64,000 nucleotides of DNA, taken from positions 868,001-932,000 of the forward strand of contig JAVRDV010000016.1 in assembly GCA_033439255.1 (NCBI GenBank), written 5' to 3'. Source of the DNA: Hericium rajendrae. Taxonomy: Eukaryota; Basidiomycota; Agaricomycetes; Russulales; Hericiaceae. Made by a program: the position numbers and the translations under genes. The notes under the pieces are model-generated. The model did no database searches and was not told the origin of the DNA. It was given only the letters and a program-made list of their open reading frames with translations. Below, in pieces: positions 34,090-45,384 of the stretch (the first letter of the stretch is position 1; every line of letters starts with the position of its first letter).

Positions 34090-35854
34090 TGAACACTGAG
34101 TTGCGAGGCGACTCGCTCCTCAGCACCTCGTCTCCCATGGCTCGCGCATACGTCGACAACCGCCCCAAGGGTATTCAGGCTCTCGAACGCCTCTTCGGGT
34201 CAGGCCACCCGCGCGAAGGCGACCCCGGCAATGTCTGGGCAGAGTGGATCACCCAGGTTGCCAGTTGCTTGGTGAGTCCGCCGGCGCACGTTTTGCTTCC
34301 GTCCCCGCTGACCACCACTCCTGACAGGGCCCTCTCTTGAGGTCGGGTCGACCCACCTCGACAACGATTTCTTCCGTCGCGGGATCGCCGACGCCCGTGT
34401 AGTCTTCAGCCGCCTCGAGCTGAAGTCCGACCGCAAGTGGGGTGCCAAGGTGCTCGACGTCTTCGAGCCCCCCGAAGACCCGACCGAGACAGAGGACCGG
34501 GAGACCGACGAGCTCGAGGAGAGCGACGACGACACCCAAGGGCAAGGGGCCCGCGCAGGTCGCGCCCGTTTCAACGCGCAAGACAGGGCCCCCTAAGGGC
34601 AAAAGGGCGGCCGCGCCAACCAACGAGACCCCGCAGGCCTCGTCTTCCACGCGCACCAGGGCTCCGTCGCCGCCCCGCTCGCAGACCGGTGAGCAAGACC
34701 GCCTCGAAGTCGCCGCCCTGTTGACCGCCACCGGTGTCGTAGACGCGTCCGCCGAGCGGGACGTAGACCCGGCTCTGGACGCTCCAGTGTCCGCCGCGAC
34801 TCGCGCGGCCAAGCGCAAGGCCGTAGCACCTGTCGAGGAGGAGGAGGCGGGGGACGAGATTGTCGAAGTGCCCCCGCCGGCGAAGAGGGCGCGTACGGGG
34901 CCGGCTGGCGCCGTCGCTGCGAACGAGGGGAAAGGGAAGGCCAAGGCCAAGGAGCCCGATGAGAAGTGGGGTCCGGTAAGTACCCATCTCCTCCACCTGT
35001 GCTCGACGCTAATTTTCTGTTTGCGTAGTGCCTGCCCGAGCAGTGGTGCACCGCGTGCATCAACGAGGGCAAGGAGTGCCTCCGCCGGGTCCTCCCTGCG
35101 AAGAACGTCGGGCGCGCGAAGCACGAGCGATGCTGCGAGTGCAGCGAGAAGCGCACTTCCTGCCTCGCCTGTGTCGACCTCAACGCGCATCTGACGCGGA
35201 TGGGTGCGCCCGTCGTGGATCCCGTTGCTGCGCGCGCCGCCGCGGCTTCTTCTGGTCGCGACCAGGTGGCCGACTCCCCCGTGGTCTTGCCGGGGATACC
35301 AGACTCCGCGGGCGCGCTCCGTAAGTCGCTACCCCACTGTTGCTACGCGTTTGCTGACCGGGTGACCGTCCTACAGCCCCGTTCGAGGCGCTCGCATCTC
35401 GCCTTCCGTTCCCGGTCTCCGACGGCTTCCGTCCAGGGGCCTGGGACTACGTCGACCCCTACGCGTGCATTCCGCGCGATTCGTCGCTCCGCCGCACCCT
35501 GCTCGCGGAGACGAGCGGCAGCTCGTCGGTTTGTACCTCCAACGCATGTCGAACCACGGCCAGATCCTCGCCGTCGAGAGGCTCGTCACGGCCCTCTATA
35601 CGGGCACGCGCGGCGAGTATATCGCGGCGGAGGCGGATGAAGAGGGCAAGGTCGCCAAGGACGAGCCTGCGGACGCCGCTAGCGACGCAGAGGAGGAGGC
35701 CGCGGCGAGTCCCACCGCGGGTCCGTCTTCGCGCCCGCTCGCGAGGGAGTCCCCCGTTCCTTCGGTCGAGGGTCCTGGTGAGCCGTTGGAGCCGACGGCG
35801 GCTCCTGTCGCTGAGGTGGCCGCGTCAGAGGAAGTCGTGCCGGCTGACTCCTGA
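34090..35854 (+). CDS. Accessory gene 2 inside the Gypsy element, with a cysteine cluster
   Basis: A second antisense coding stretch opens with MNTELRGDSLLSTSSPMARA and has a long Pro/Ala/Lys-rich linker with basic clusters (AAKRKAVAP, PAKRARTGP, likely nuclear localisation). Then comes a Cys-rich block, CTACINEGKEC followed by RCCECSEKRTSCLAC, and a tail rich in Glu and Ala ending EEVVPADS. At least two short introns seem likely. The Cys spacing resembles zinc-binding modules seen in transposon-linked proteins of Agaricomycetes, but I cannot name the family. The exact exon layout is uncertain. Confidence 0.45.
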
Positions 35855-36282
35855 CGAGCGGGGCTGTCGCTTTGCGCGGGGAGGGAAAGACCCTCCCCTT
35901 TTAAATTTGCTATCTTGTTTTGTCGTCGTGGAAGTTGTCGCATACGTTTTGTGTTGCCCGGGCCTTAGGCCCGGCTTTTTACTATAGGTCGCTCGTAATC
36001 GGGGACGCGAGTCCTACTGTATCGTTGCTCCTGCCGAATGGGAGCCCATCTTGAAGTCTGAACCTGTGTGAATCTAAAGGGGAAAACCAGAAAGAAACAA
36101 AGTCGCCCCAGGCGATCTTGTCAGGGCCTATACGATTGGTGAAGGTAACATCTGAGTGGTGGATGGTATGAAGATCGCCCAAGGCGAGTTTGTCGAAATG
36201 CAAGTAACAATAGATTTATTTCGTGCGTGTGGGTATTGGTGGGGCGTCCAAGGTCGTCGACACGCTTGACTGACGGCCTCTA

Positions 36283-36299
36283 CTCCCCCTAACTGAAAA
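36283..36299 (-). repeat. Second, internal copy of the polypurine tract
   Basis: Identical 17 bp (ctccccctaactgaaaa on plus) to the LTR-proximal tract, lying at the downstream end of pol; the accessory module is bracketed by the two copies. Confidence 0.75.
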
Positions 36300-39200
36300 A
36301 TGGACTGCCCTCAGTCCTCCTCGCTAGTCGAGTGGTCAGAGGACGCCGCGGGCGAACTTGGTCGGGACCTGTCGATTCGCCGAGGTCGCTGCCGGCGGTT
36401 TCGTCATCCGGGTCTGTGACGGTGGAGGCGAGTAAACGTTCAAACTGCTCGATGCCGACATCGAGGAAATCTTCCAATGGCGGGTGATCGAGGATGGTAC
36501 GGGCGAAATACGGGACAACGCGGTAGGCTGCGGTGGGCCGGTCGAATAACGTACCGTCGAGCTCACACAAGAGGTAAGCACGCCCCTTGTTGCGGCCGAG
36601 GACGAGGTACGGGCCTAGGTAGCGCGGTTTGGTCTTCCGGGAATGGCTGGTGCTGTACGCGGAATTGCGGACAAGTACCAGTTCGCCGCGGCGAAAGTCA
36701 AAGTCGCGGATCGTGCGTTCATGTTCCAGTTCGAATTTTCGTGCTGCCTGGAGGCGGGCCTCGTAGACGCGGCTGTGAAGTCGCTGAAGGTCCTTTTGAC
36801 GCTTCTGCAGGGCAAGAGCGCGGGAGGCGATCAGGTCGGTAGAGGACAAGATCGCCTCGGGCGGCGGTAGCAGGTAGGTGGCTTCCGCGATATCGAGCGG
36901 CATCAGGGGGTGCGTACCGGTTACCGCGAAGTATGGGGAACAGCCCATGCGCCGGCGGATGGTGATACGTTCCGACCAGAACACGGAGTGGGCTGAGTAG
37001 CTCCAATTCTTCTCCACGCCGTCGGCGGCCTTGATCAGGGCTTGGCGTACGTCAAAGTGTGCACGCTCAGCGATGCCGTTGGCTCTCGAGTTATAGCCCG
37101 AGATGCGGATATGCCGGACGTGGTACTTCTTTTCCAGCTGCGTCAAGGCTTTAACGAACGGGCCGCCGTTGTCGGACACGATTTCGGTGAGCATACCCCA
37201 GCGGCACAAGATGTCTTGGTAAATCCAATCAGCAATGTGCTCGCTGCGTTCTTTGCGCAGCATGCGCCATTCGGGAAAGTGGGACACCGAGCAGCGCCCT
37301 TGGACCAGGTATTGCATATTGTTGGATTTCGGCAGGTGCATGGTATCCATGTACATTTTCGCAAATAAAGGCGCGGGCACCGCAACCGTTGGCGGGATAA
37401 GAACTTTGCGGATCTGGAACGCTTGGCAAATATGGCACGAACGGACGAACCAAGCGACATCCGAGCCCATAAAAGGCCACCAGAAACGGACCGCGAGCAG
37501 GAGGGCGGTGCGGCGACGCCACGGTGTCCCGCGGACTCGTGAGTCTCAACGAGAGCAGCCCAGCGGCCGGTCGGCGGGAGCACTAGTTTGTGCGCATTTG
37601 TCTTGTCGCGCTTCCAGAGGCGGCCACCTTTCATGAAGAAGTCGCGGCAATAACGCAGGAAGCGAGCGTATTCCCGGTCCGTCAGTCCGTCAGGGCGGAT
37701 CGGATGGAGCAGGAAGTCGGTGACGGCGCGCAGTCGGGCATCCGTGAGGAGGGATTTTTCGGACCTTGGAACGTCTGCGTAGGACGCCAAGTGGTCTTGC
37801 GGAGGAGGCGCGACAAAATCGCCGGCGGCGACATTGGTCGAGATGAGCTGTTGGGCCAGCTGAGGGCGGTCGTGGCCGATCCGAGGCACATTTATTATGT
37901 GTACAAAGCCATAAGCACGGTCGACCCAGTCGTCGAAGTCGTCGTCGGGTTCGGGCGCATCATCGTCCTGGGGGCGGCGCCGGGAGAGGCCATCCGGCCC
38001 ATGCTTCTCGCCAGGGACGTGGACCAGGGTAAATTGAAACATGAGGATGCCGACGATCCACCGGTTCATGGACGCACTAGGGGCGAGATCGGGATTATTC
38101 AGCATGCCGGATATATAACGGGCGTCGACTTCGATAATCAGGTTGCGAACGCCAATGAGCCAGAGTTTGAGTGCGCGAAGGCTCCGGTATAGGCCATATA
38201 ATTCCAGCTTTGGTTGGGAGAAGCGCGCCTCACGGTCGTTCAGGGCGATAGAGCCGAAGCGAGCATACCGGCGAACTTTGGGGTCGTCCACATCCTGTTG
38301 ACAGAGTAGGTAACCGATGGCAATATAGGAGGTGTCGACGCCCAGGATCACTGAGGCGGGAGACTCGTAATCTATCGCGCGCAGGGCGGGTGATGCGAGT
38401 AGCGCTTGTTTAAGGTCTTCCTGCGCAGCCAACTGGTCTGGGCCGAACTCGAATGGGGTGTCCTTGCGCGTAAGCCGTACCAGATGGTGAGCACGTTTTG
38501 CAAAGTTCTTGATGAAGATGCGGGCCACGCCAATGGTCCCGAGGAAAGCGCGAACGTCCGAGAGGTCGGTACAAGGTTGCCAGTTGCTGACCTTGGCGAG
38601 GTTGCTGAGTTCTGGCAAACGGCCCGCCGGCGTGCATCTATGGCCGACGACGATGATTTCCGGCGCGCAAAGGACAGTCTTTTTCCCTGAGAAGGTACCA
38701 CCGCAATATTTCATGCGTTGGACGACACGGTTCGCGCCCTGGAAGTGTTCCCAGACAAAGCGACGAATACCTGGGTTCCAGGGTATAGTTTCAAAATTTC
38801 CGCCGGGCAACTCGTAACGGGTAGCTGGGCCTTTAATGGGGACATCATCGATATAGGGCATGGTGACAGCTGGGATTTCTGGCCGGAGGATTTCGGTAAC
38901 GTCGTCGTGGAAGATAGGCACGGAGTTCGTCCACCCCATGGGCAGCGTAACGAGCCGTTTGGGCCCGAACGGGGTTTGGAACGTGGTCATGTCGCGGGAC
39001 TCCTCCGCCAAGAGTCGCTCGTCGTAACCAACGTAGAGATCGAGGATGCCGCCGCAAGCACGCCCGGCGAACTGCTCGGCGAGCTGGTCGGTAAAAGGCG
39101 GGACGCCCGAGTGAGCGATGGTGACCTTGTTGAGTGGTTCGAGACTGTGCACAATGCGCAGGCTTGTACCATCCTTTTTGGTGACGCAGAACCAGCGTGA

Positions 39201-42200
39201 GCGATATGACGACGACGAAGGCTCATATACGCCGGCGGCGATCTTGGTACGGATAATCTCGCAGACCTTGTCATGGATGCCTGGCGGGATTGGACGGTTC
39301 TTCAAGACCCAGGGGGTGTGCGGTATCACCGGCATAACCACTGAGGGGAAGAAGTCTTCGCGGAAATGTCCCCGCTCTGAATCGTCCCAGGCGAAGGCGG
39401 TATCGTGGAGACACATGAAATGGTGGAGTAGGTCGCGCTCGGAGGGCCAGAGGAAACCTTCTGGATGGGCGCGATCGATAACCGCTTTTCTTTCTTCGGT
39501 ATAGTGGGCGGTGGGAGCGAACGGGGGCGGATTGGGAGATAACTCCGGCAGGTCTTGGAGAGGGTCGCCTTTGATGTTACGGAGAACCCGAAAACGCTCG
39601 GGGAGGTCCGTAAATACTGGGCGGACTTTTTGGGCAACTGGCTTGTATTTCTTTGCGGCGTAAGAGGCGACAGGAGGACCGGTATCCGTCGCGCCAGGAG
39701 GCGGCGGACCCGGGCGACCTTGCTTGGAAGCGGAAGCGGACTTGCAGGCTGTAGCGGAGAGAAAGGCGGACAACAAATTAGATTTATCGGGGGCATCCGA
39801 AAGCGAAGGACCCCCCGGACTAGAGTCGAGAAGCGAGGCATCACAGGCATAGAGATAAAGAGATTGAAGATGATCTTGGCGTTTTTCTGGGTTTTCGGAA
39901 CATTCTGGGGGTATAGCGGCATAAGCCGTGATTTGCGGCGTCTCCGAGTCGAAATCAACGATGAAGGCGACCTCTCCTTGATCTTCGATCAAATCATCGA
40001 AGCGCGAAAATCCTCCTTTGCCGCGAGCGTATACTGAATGTCAGTGCGCGGGTGGGTGGGGATCGTGGCTGCTTCGCCGGTGTTTGGGTCGAAGATGGTG
40101 ATGGTCTGTGTTTCATTGCGGTAGCTGCGCACGACTGACTCGGTAAGCACATCGAAGGGGCGTCCGAGTAGGATATCGTAGGCGGGCGACCGGAGGACGT
40201 GTATTTGGAGGTAGAGAACAATGTTGCCGAAGACTGCAGGCACGTTTCGGCACAGGCCCAGCGAGTCATCAAGTTCGCCGTTGGCGGATTGCATAGTGAG
40301 GATAATCGTGGGGTCATACGACAGGCCTAAGGTGTAGCAAACGCTCTCTGACATGGAGATGACCTGAGAACCTGGGTCCAAGATGCACTCGACCGGTTCT
40401 TGATGATCTATGAGTGCTGCAATAGAACGCAGCGCCGCAGACTCGCGCGAGACGATCAGGGGTTTAGGCTTTTCGTCCGGGCGGAGTTGCTTGAGGTACT
40501 GCTCGTAGGGATCCGGGAGGACGACAGCACCTTCCGGCGGCTCGGCGCACTGGTGCGAAAGGATAGATACTCGTGGATGAGGGGGCGAGGCCGGATGCTG
40601 CACACGGTCGCCTTCGGCGGGCTCGCTCGCGAACTGGATACCTGCAGCGAGCTCTACTTGACGCGCTGGCGAGGCCAGCTCCTCGACTGCATCTTCACCT
40701 GGCAGCTCGGAGAGCAGGTCAGTCTCGTTAAGGACTTCCAACAGGTTCTGTCCCGCCACCGGACGCGTGTGACGCCGTGAGACTGCCTCCTTGTATTTCG
40801 CACGTAGTGCAGGAGCCAGGGACCAGAGCTCGCCCTGGGTGACCTCGATAGGGAGGGACATGGCGCGCGCGAACACGCGGTCCAGCACGTCTTGCCCGAC
40901 TGAGTCTTGCGCACGACGGGTTGGGCCCGTCTCTTCGACTACTTCGATCACTGGGACTTGCGCGGGCCTTGCACCGTCGCGGGCTCTGGCAAATGGGTGG
41001 ACGGGACCATCAGGGTCGCGGAGGTCGTCGCGTACCGCAGGTTGAGATAGAAGGTGGGGGGGGACGTCTCGTTCCGGGCCTGGGGCCGGTGAAGCTTGCG
41101 GAGGGGGCAGGGACGCCCGCGGCGGCTCTGGTTCGTCCTCGATGGTCGGGCGCGGCGGCGCACGGGGCAATCGTGGAGGGGCTGGTTGGCGGGCAGGCTC
41201 TTCCATCCTGCGAGCTCGTTCCAACGCCCGGTTAGCTCTATCACGGCTGGCCGCGGCATTGGGTGGGGGCACAACCGAGGCGTCCTTCAACTGGTATAAC
41301 CGCCGTAGCTCGCCCTCCAGGCTCTCGATCCGCGCGTCTGTGGTGAGCTGGTACAACCCTGCCTGGACCTGGGTATAGGGGGACGCGGTGGTCTGAGCGT
41401 ATGCCGGCGCGACGCGATAGCCGTAGGGGGAGGAGCCCGCCCGCGGCGAACTTGCCTGGTGGGTACCGGCTACACCCATCATAAGCTGACCCGTGGCTCG
41501 CTGATTGGGGTTCATACGGTGGTATTCGTCGATCCGTTCGGCCATAGTCGCGCCTGGGGGTCCTTGCGGGAGCCAAGCCCCAGAGGGTAAGACCATCTTG
41601 CCTTGGACGTCCTTCTTGCACTTGCCGGCGGCCATGTATTCCCGGGCTGTCATGCATTCGCGCACGAAATGCCCCACGTTCCCACAGAAGTTGCACTGAT
41701 CCGACCCCATTCGCCCACGCATTGGCGCGCCTTGATTACCTCCGGAGACCATCGGTTGACGCGACGGCTGCTGCGCGCTCCTCAAGAGGATATCGGCCAG
41801 TGACGCTAACTGCTCACTCTTAATCTGGATAGTCGTCCCTGAGCCTGCATCGGCGGTTGATGACGACGCGGTGGCTTGAGTTGACGACGGTCCACGCAGG
41901 TACGGGTCGGGGGTGATGGCAGTGCCATACATGCACCACTCTGCGGCCCTATAGACGTCGTTGATCGGGTGCGGATCGTCGGGATGGTGATCAGGCTTGG
42001 TAAGAGCAAGGCGGTCCTCTACCCGCAGGCGAAGACGTTCGGGGAGCGCCGCCAAAAACCAGCGTTGTTCCTCGATATCGGAGATGCGGTTCTTGCCTTT
42101 CAGGTAGCGCGTGATGACCGTGAACTCGCGCGAGAACGCACCAAGTTCGCCGACGGAACTGAGGGTGGACTCGGCAGTTCGGTGGACGAGTGACTCCAAA

Positions 42201-42926
42201 TCTTGACGCGAAAAGGTATTCTCCTTAGCCGAGCCCGGGTAGAGTTCGTGGATAGCTTTCTTGAATTCGTCCCAAGTGCCGGCGGCGTACTTGGCCTCGG
42301 ACCGCCACAGCTCTTGTGCGTCAACGTCTGAGAGGAGACGGACCGCATGACTCTTTTTCTCCGCGTCATCTGCCACGGAGGAACGCTGAAAACAAAATTC
42401 GAGATCGAGGAAGTAACGGCCCAGCTCGCGGGGGGAGTTGGTGTCGAACTTGGGAGCACCGCTCTCGCCGCGCATAGGCATGGAGGGGGGCGGCATGACT
42501 GGTTGGATACTTGGTGGCCTGGGGAAGGGGAAACGTGCAGGGGCTAGCGGGCTGTGTTGTTGAGTAGGAGAAGGGGGACGGGGGGTAGCAGGGAAAGTCG
42601 CCTGGTGCGGCGTTGTCCTAGGACCCGCGGTAGCAGAGGGGCCGGCAAGGGGTCGCGGCGCCGGAGTTGGCGATACGGGTGGAGTAGGAACGATGAAGGA
42701 ACGCTCGAGCTCGGGAATTTCGAACTCTTCGTCGATGGGAGTAAGGGGACTAGTGGGAGTTGGAACCGGCGGGAAAGGTGACGGTAGGTCGGGGGAAACT
42801 TGCTGAGGGTCCTGAGTCGCAACACGGACTTCTTGTTCGAGGGTACGATCTGGATTCGACCGTGCGCTACTCCTAGTACGACGCGGCTCTATTTTGAGTA
42901 TGGAACCCTCGCGGTGGGCTCCAAAA

Positions 42927-43944
42927 TGATGTGTGGACCCTGGGAATGGAGGCGGCAGCCAAAACCAAAACCAACAGAGTACCGGGGGGTGCGAGGGGAC
43001 CAAGTATCTCAAGAGGAGCGCCGAGACGTGTAGCTGACGGGTGATCGTACTACGGGTAGGGGAGCAAGGCCGCGGAGGGCGAGCTTGCTGCGCGCGGGCG
43101 ACTTCCGACACGGCTCTGCTAGGGACGATGACGGTACGACAAGACTCACGGGTCTTAGGTGATACGGCTTGTAGATAACGGCGCGGCGACGAGTACGACG
43201 AATATGATGAGCGACACGAGAAAGTGAGAAGAGCTACGTCTGAGACGTGCTTAGAGACTGGGGTGAGAACGTCAAACGGCGGGCTTTGTGAGATCTGAGC
43301 TCTGAGGGGAAAAAGGCAGATTCCGTTCCGATTCTCTAAGTCAGTAGCTACGGTACAAATGGGCAAGGCCGCCTCTGGCGGCCCGGCGCGACTCCCTACG
43401 ACAACCTCCCGCTGACCGACCCAATCTCCAATTCCTTCCTGATCCTGCCTGCTCCGGGTCCCTTGGCGAGTGGAGTCGTTGCGACTCGGCCCGTGCAGGG
43501 CAGAGGGCGTGCGCGTGGTACGAACGAATCAAAGGTGCCGCCTTACAACGTCGCCCGGGGCGTGCGTCGGGAACGGCGGGCACGTCGAGCTTGAATGGCT
43601 GGGATGACGTCAGTAGCGCACTGTCGCGGGCGCCGCTCGTGATCCGGGGGCGTGTGGGCGTTCGAGGGCGCGTTGATTGAGCCGGCTGGTTCTCTGGGCG
43701 CGCTTCTGTTCCTGTGCCGCTGACTCGTCCGGCCGGTTGATCTCCTGCCCGTTCGGTGCATCGGACCACGGGACGCCGGCTTTAGTCCGACCCGGTCGGT
43801 CCCGAACCCGTGGGGGCGCTTGTCCTGTGCGGGGAGCAACGTCGCGGTGGGCGGACTTGGTGCGGCTGAGGTGAAGTGAAGCGGGACGGGCAAGGAGGCG
43901 GGGAGTGGGCAATGCCGTTGCAAGGCGCGCTAAAGGGCGCATCA
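42927..43944 (-). repeat. 5' LTR of the Gypsy element
   Basis: 1018 bp, followed inside by the primer-binding site complementary to a tRNA 3' end (tRNA ending ...GTGGGCTCCA). Confidence 0.93.
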
Positions 43945-43963
43945 TGACTCGTGTCGAACCCTA

Positions 43964-43971
43964 ACCGCCAT
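43964..43971. repeat. Target-site duplication of the hAT element, right copy
   Basis: ACCGCCAT, identical to 30088-30095. Confidence 0.85.
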
Positions 43972-44133
43972 GCAGTCGTCCGCGCGCTGCTCGCCCACGA
44001 CGTCCCGCTGGCCCTCGATGATGCCTGTCTGCTGTACGAGGTTCGTCGAGAAGAACGACAGCTGCCTGTCGAGGCTCGTAACAACGAGCTCCTGCCGTCC
44101 GGCCGGAACGCGAGTGCGAGCATGTCCGTGCCA
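43964..44133 (-). pseudogene. PWP2: PWP2 pseudogene, middle part upstream of the hAT insertion
   Basis: The minus strand reads TDMLALAFRPDG, then in a neighbouring frame ELVVTSLDRQLSFFSTN, QQTGIIEGQRDVVGEQRADD and MAV, which runs into the hAT target site and matches PWP2 just before the GKAFTSVEWS part at 30 kb. Confidence 0.8.
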
Positions 44134-44470
44134 TCATATTCAGTGTGTTACTGGATGGTATCAGATGCACGTTTGATCTCTTTTGCTACTGCAACTTCTG
44201 CACATTCACCTCACCGGAGCCTGTGCAGGTCTTCGACCCAAGCGGCGAGGCCATCGCTGCAGGCTCGACAGACTAGTTCAAAGTCTTCCTGTGGTCTGTG
44301 ACAACTGGAAAGCTGCTCAATGTGCTCGCGGGGCACGAGGGCCCCGTGAGCGTGATTGCATTCTCACTGACCGCAAACATGCTCGTGAGCGACGTGTGGG
44401 ACAAGACCGTGCGTGTATAGAACACGTTCGCACGCACACGCGCAATCGAGCTGTTCGTGCTGAGCACAGT
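44134..44470 (+). pseudogene. PWP2: PWP2 pseudogene, inverted WD-repeat segment
   Basis: On the plus strand, SVLLDGIRCTFDLF, CTFTSPEPVQVFDPSGEAIA, GKLLNVLAGHEGPVSV and WDKTVRV, then TRAIELFVLST, match the WD repeats that in PWP2 come directly before TDMLALAFRPDG. Yet that next piece is on the minus strand and starts at the left edge of this one. An in-place inversion of about 340 bp explains this exactly. Confidence 0.75.
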
Positions 44471-45340
44471 TGCATGCCATGGCCATGCGATGTTCAGCAA
44501 CGCTGTGGAGACTTGCTCGTGCCCTCATCTGTGGGATTTGGGGGTTAGCGCCATAGGAAGGCATGCACAGGAATGAATTTTGAAATGCACGGAGTGAAAC
44601 GGAGCACGTTGACTGCACCGGTCCTCATCGACCTCGTCTTCGGACACGATGTCGTTGTTGTCCTGTAAGTGCAGAAAGGTGCCACCGAGCTGAGTGATAC
44701 TGTGCAGAAGAAGGGGGAGCGCACCACAAAATACTCGTCCTCCACATTGTCGACGTCCACCTCACATTCCTCGTCCACGAAGGCGCGCGGGCATGTATGT
44801 GCTCAAGGGCGGGCTCAGCTCGACTTTGGTGCACTGTTTATGCGTGCTGTTGGTACTGTTGGTACGCGGCCGGTGGTTTCTGGGCTGCGGTCAGACGCGC
44901 GAACGGCTGTGAGGAAGGCCCACCTCGATGAAGAGCGTGTAGACTTCGCAGCTGCTGCAGTCCATCATCATGCCTTCCTTGGAGTAGTATTGAAACATGT
45001 AACTCTGCAAGAGTAGATCTCTCCGACGTTGAGCAGCTCGCGGCGGCAAGAGAAGGTCCAACATGCGTCAGTGAATGGAATGTGGGGCGCCAGGCTGCCG
45101 GCGCTCAATACTTGTGTAATGCCTGACCCCCAGTTACCCGTCACGGATGCCTGTCTCCGATCGGGACCGATCGGGCACGGACGGACAGTTCTGACCATTC
45201 AGACGTGACTCAGACGGACAGTTTGGACAGTTTGGACAGTTCGGACAATCCGGACAAGGACACTTCTAGTTCCCGAACGCCCTCCACTTTCGTGTGCCAC
45301 TGATTCCTAAAATGGCCGAATTCTTGCCCTTTTTGTCAAA
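44471..45340. other. Stretch without a supported gene
   Basis: May hold further degraded gene sequence, but no frame is convincing. A GGACAGTTTGGACAGTT simple repeat lies at 45204-45260. Confidence 0.35.
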
Positions 45341-45384
45341 TCCTCGCCTGACGGTAGATCATCGCCTGACGGTGGAACACTGTA
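45341..45384. repeat. Solitary pogo-like terminus
   Basis: Inverted copy, with only a few differences, of 22603-22646 (ends ...GGTGGAACACTG then TA). No transposase is attached, so it is the right-hand end of a deleted or non-autonomous relative. Confidence 0.6.

Larger units (their letters stand above)
31816..43944 (-). mobile_element. Gypsy (Ty3)-type LTR retrotransposon, young, near-whole
   Basis: A 12.1 kb element on the minus strand. LTRs of 1018 bp lie at 42927-43944 (5') and 31816-32833 (3'), starting TGATGCGCC and ending ACACATCA on the element strand. The primer-binding site is next to the 5' LTR (TGGAGCCCACCGCGAGG on the element strand, 42909-42925) and the polypurine tract next to the 3' LTR (GTTAGGGGGAGAA). 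The gag region (about 42.9-40.0 kb) has a capsid-like domain, a CCHC knuckle (CNFCGNVGHFVREC) and an aspartyl protease motif (ILDPGSQVISM). The pol region (about 40.0-36.3 kb) has reverse transcriptase (YIDD box), RNase H and a zinc-binding integrase. Gag and pol lie in different frames, as many Ty3 elements have it. It looks nearly whole, with about one further break. The LTRs differ at only a handful of positions, so insertion was very recent. I see no matching 5 bp duplication at its edges. Confidence 0.92.
30096..43963. mobile_element. Non-autonomous hAT element, carrying a Gypsy insertion
   Basis: Left end TAGGGTTCGACACGAGT, right end ACTCGTGTCGAACCCTA: 17 bp perfect terminal inverted repeats, flanked by the 8 bp duplication ACCGCCAT. 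Without the retrotransposon (31816-43944) the element is about 1.74 kb. No transposase is visible. It contains imperfect direct repeats of a GTGATCCGG-type block (about 30120-30210 and 31776-31815), a 16 bp minisatellite, and a minus-strand frame (HVNFAASCFVISRNMRMHVL) of unknown origin. On the right side only about 19 bp separate the retroelement's LTR from the end. Confidence 0.82.

Noticed and set aside
42927-43944. Open frames inside the LTRs, including an apparent N-terminal extension of gag
   Set aside because: The LTR precedes the primer-binding site, and similar frames occur in both LTRs and the old fragment; they are by-products of LTR sequence.
30096-43963. Tc1/mariner-type assignment (TA duplication) for the element in PWP2
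   Set aside because: TA is present at both edges, but it belongs to the inverted ends; the full flanking duplication is 8 bp (ACCGCCAT), which fits hAT.
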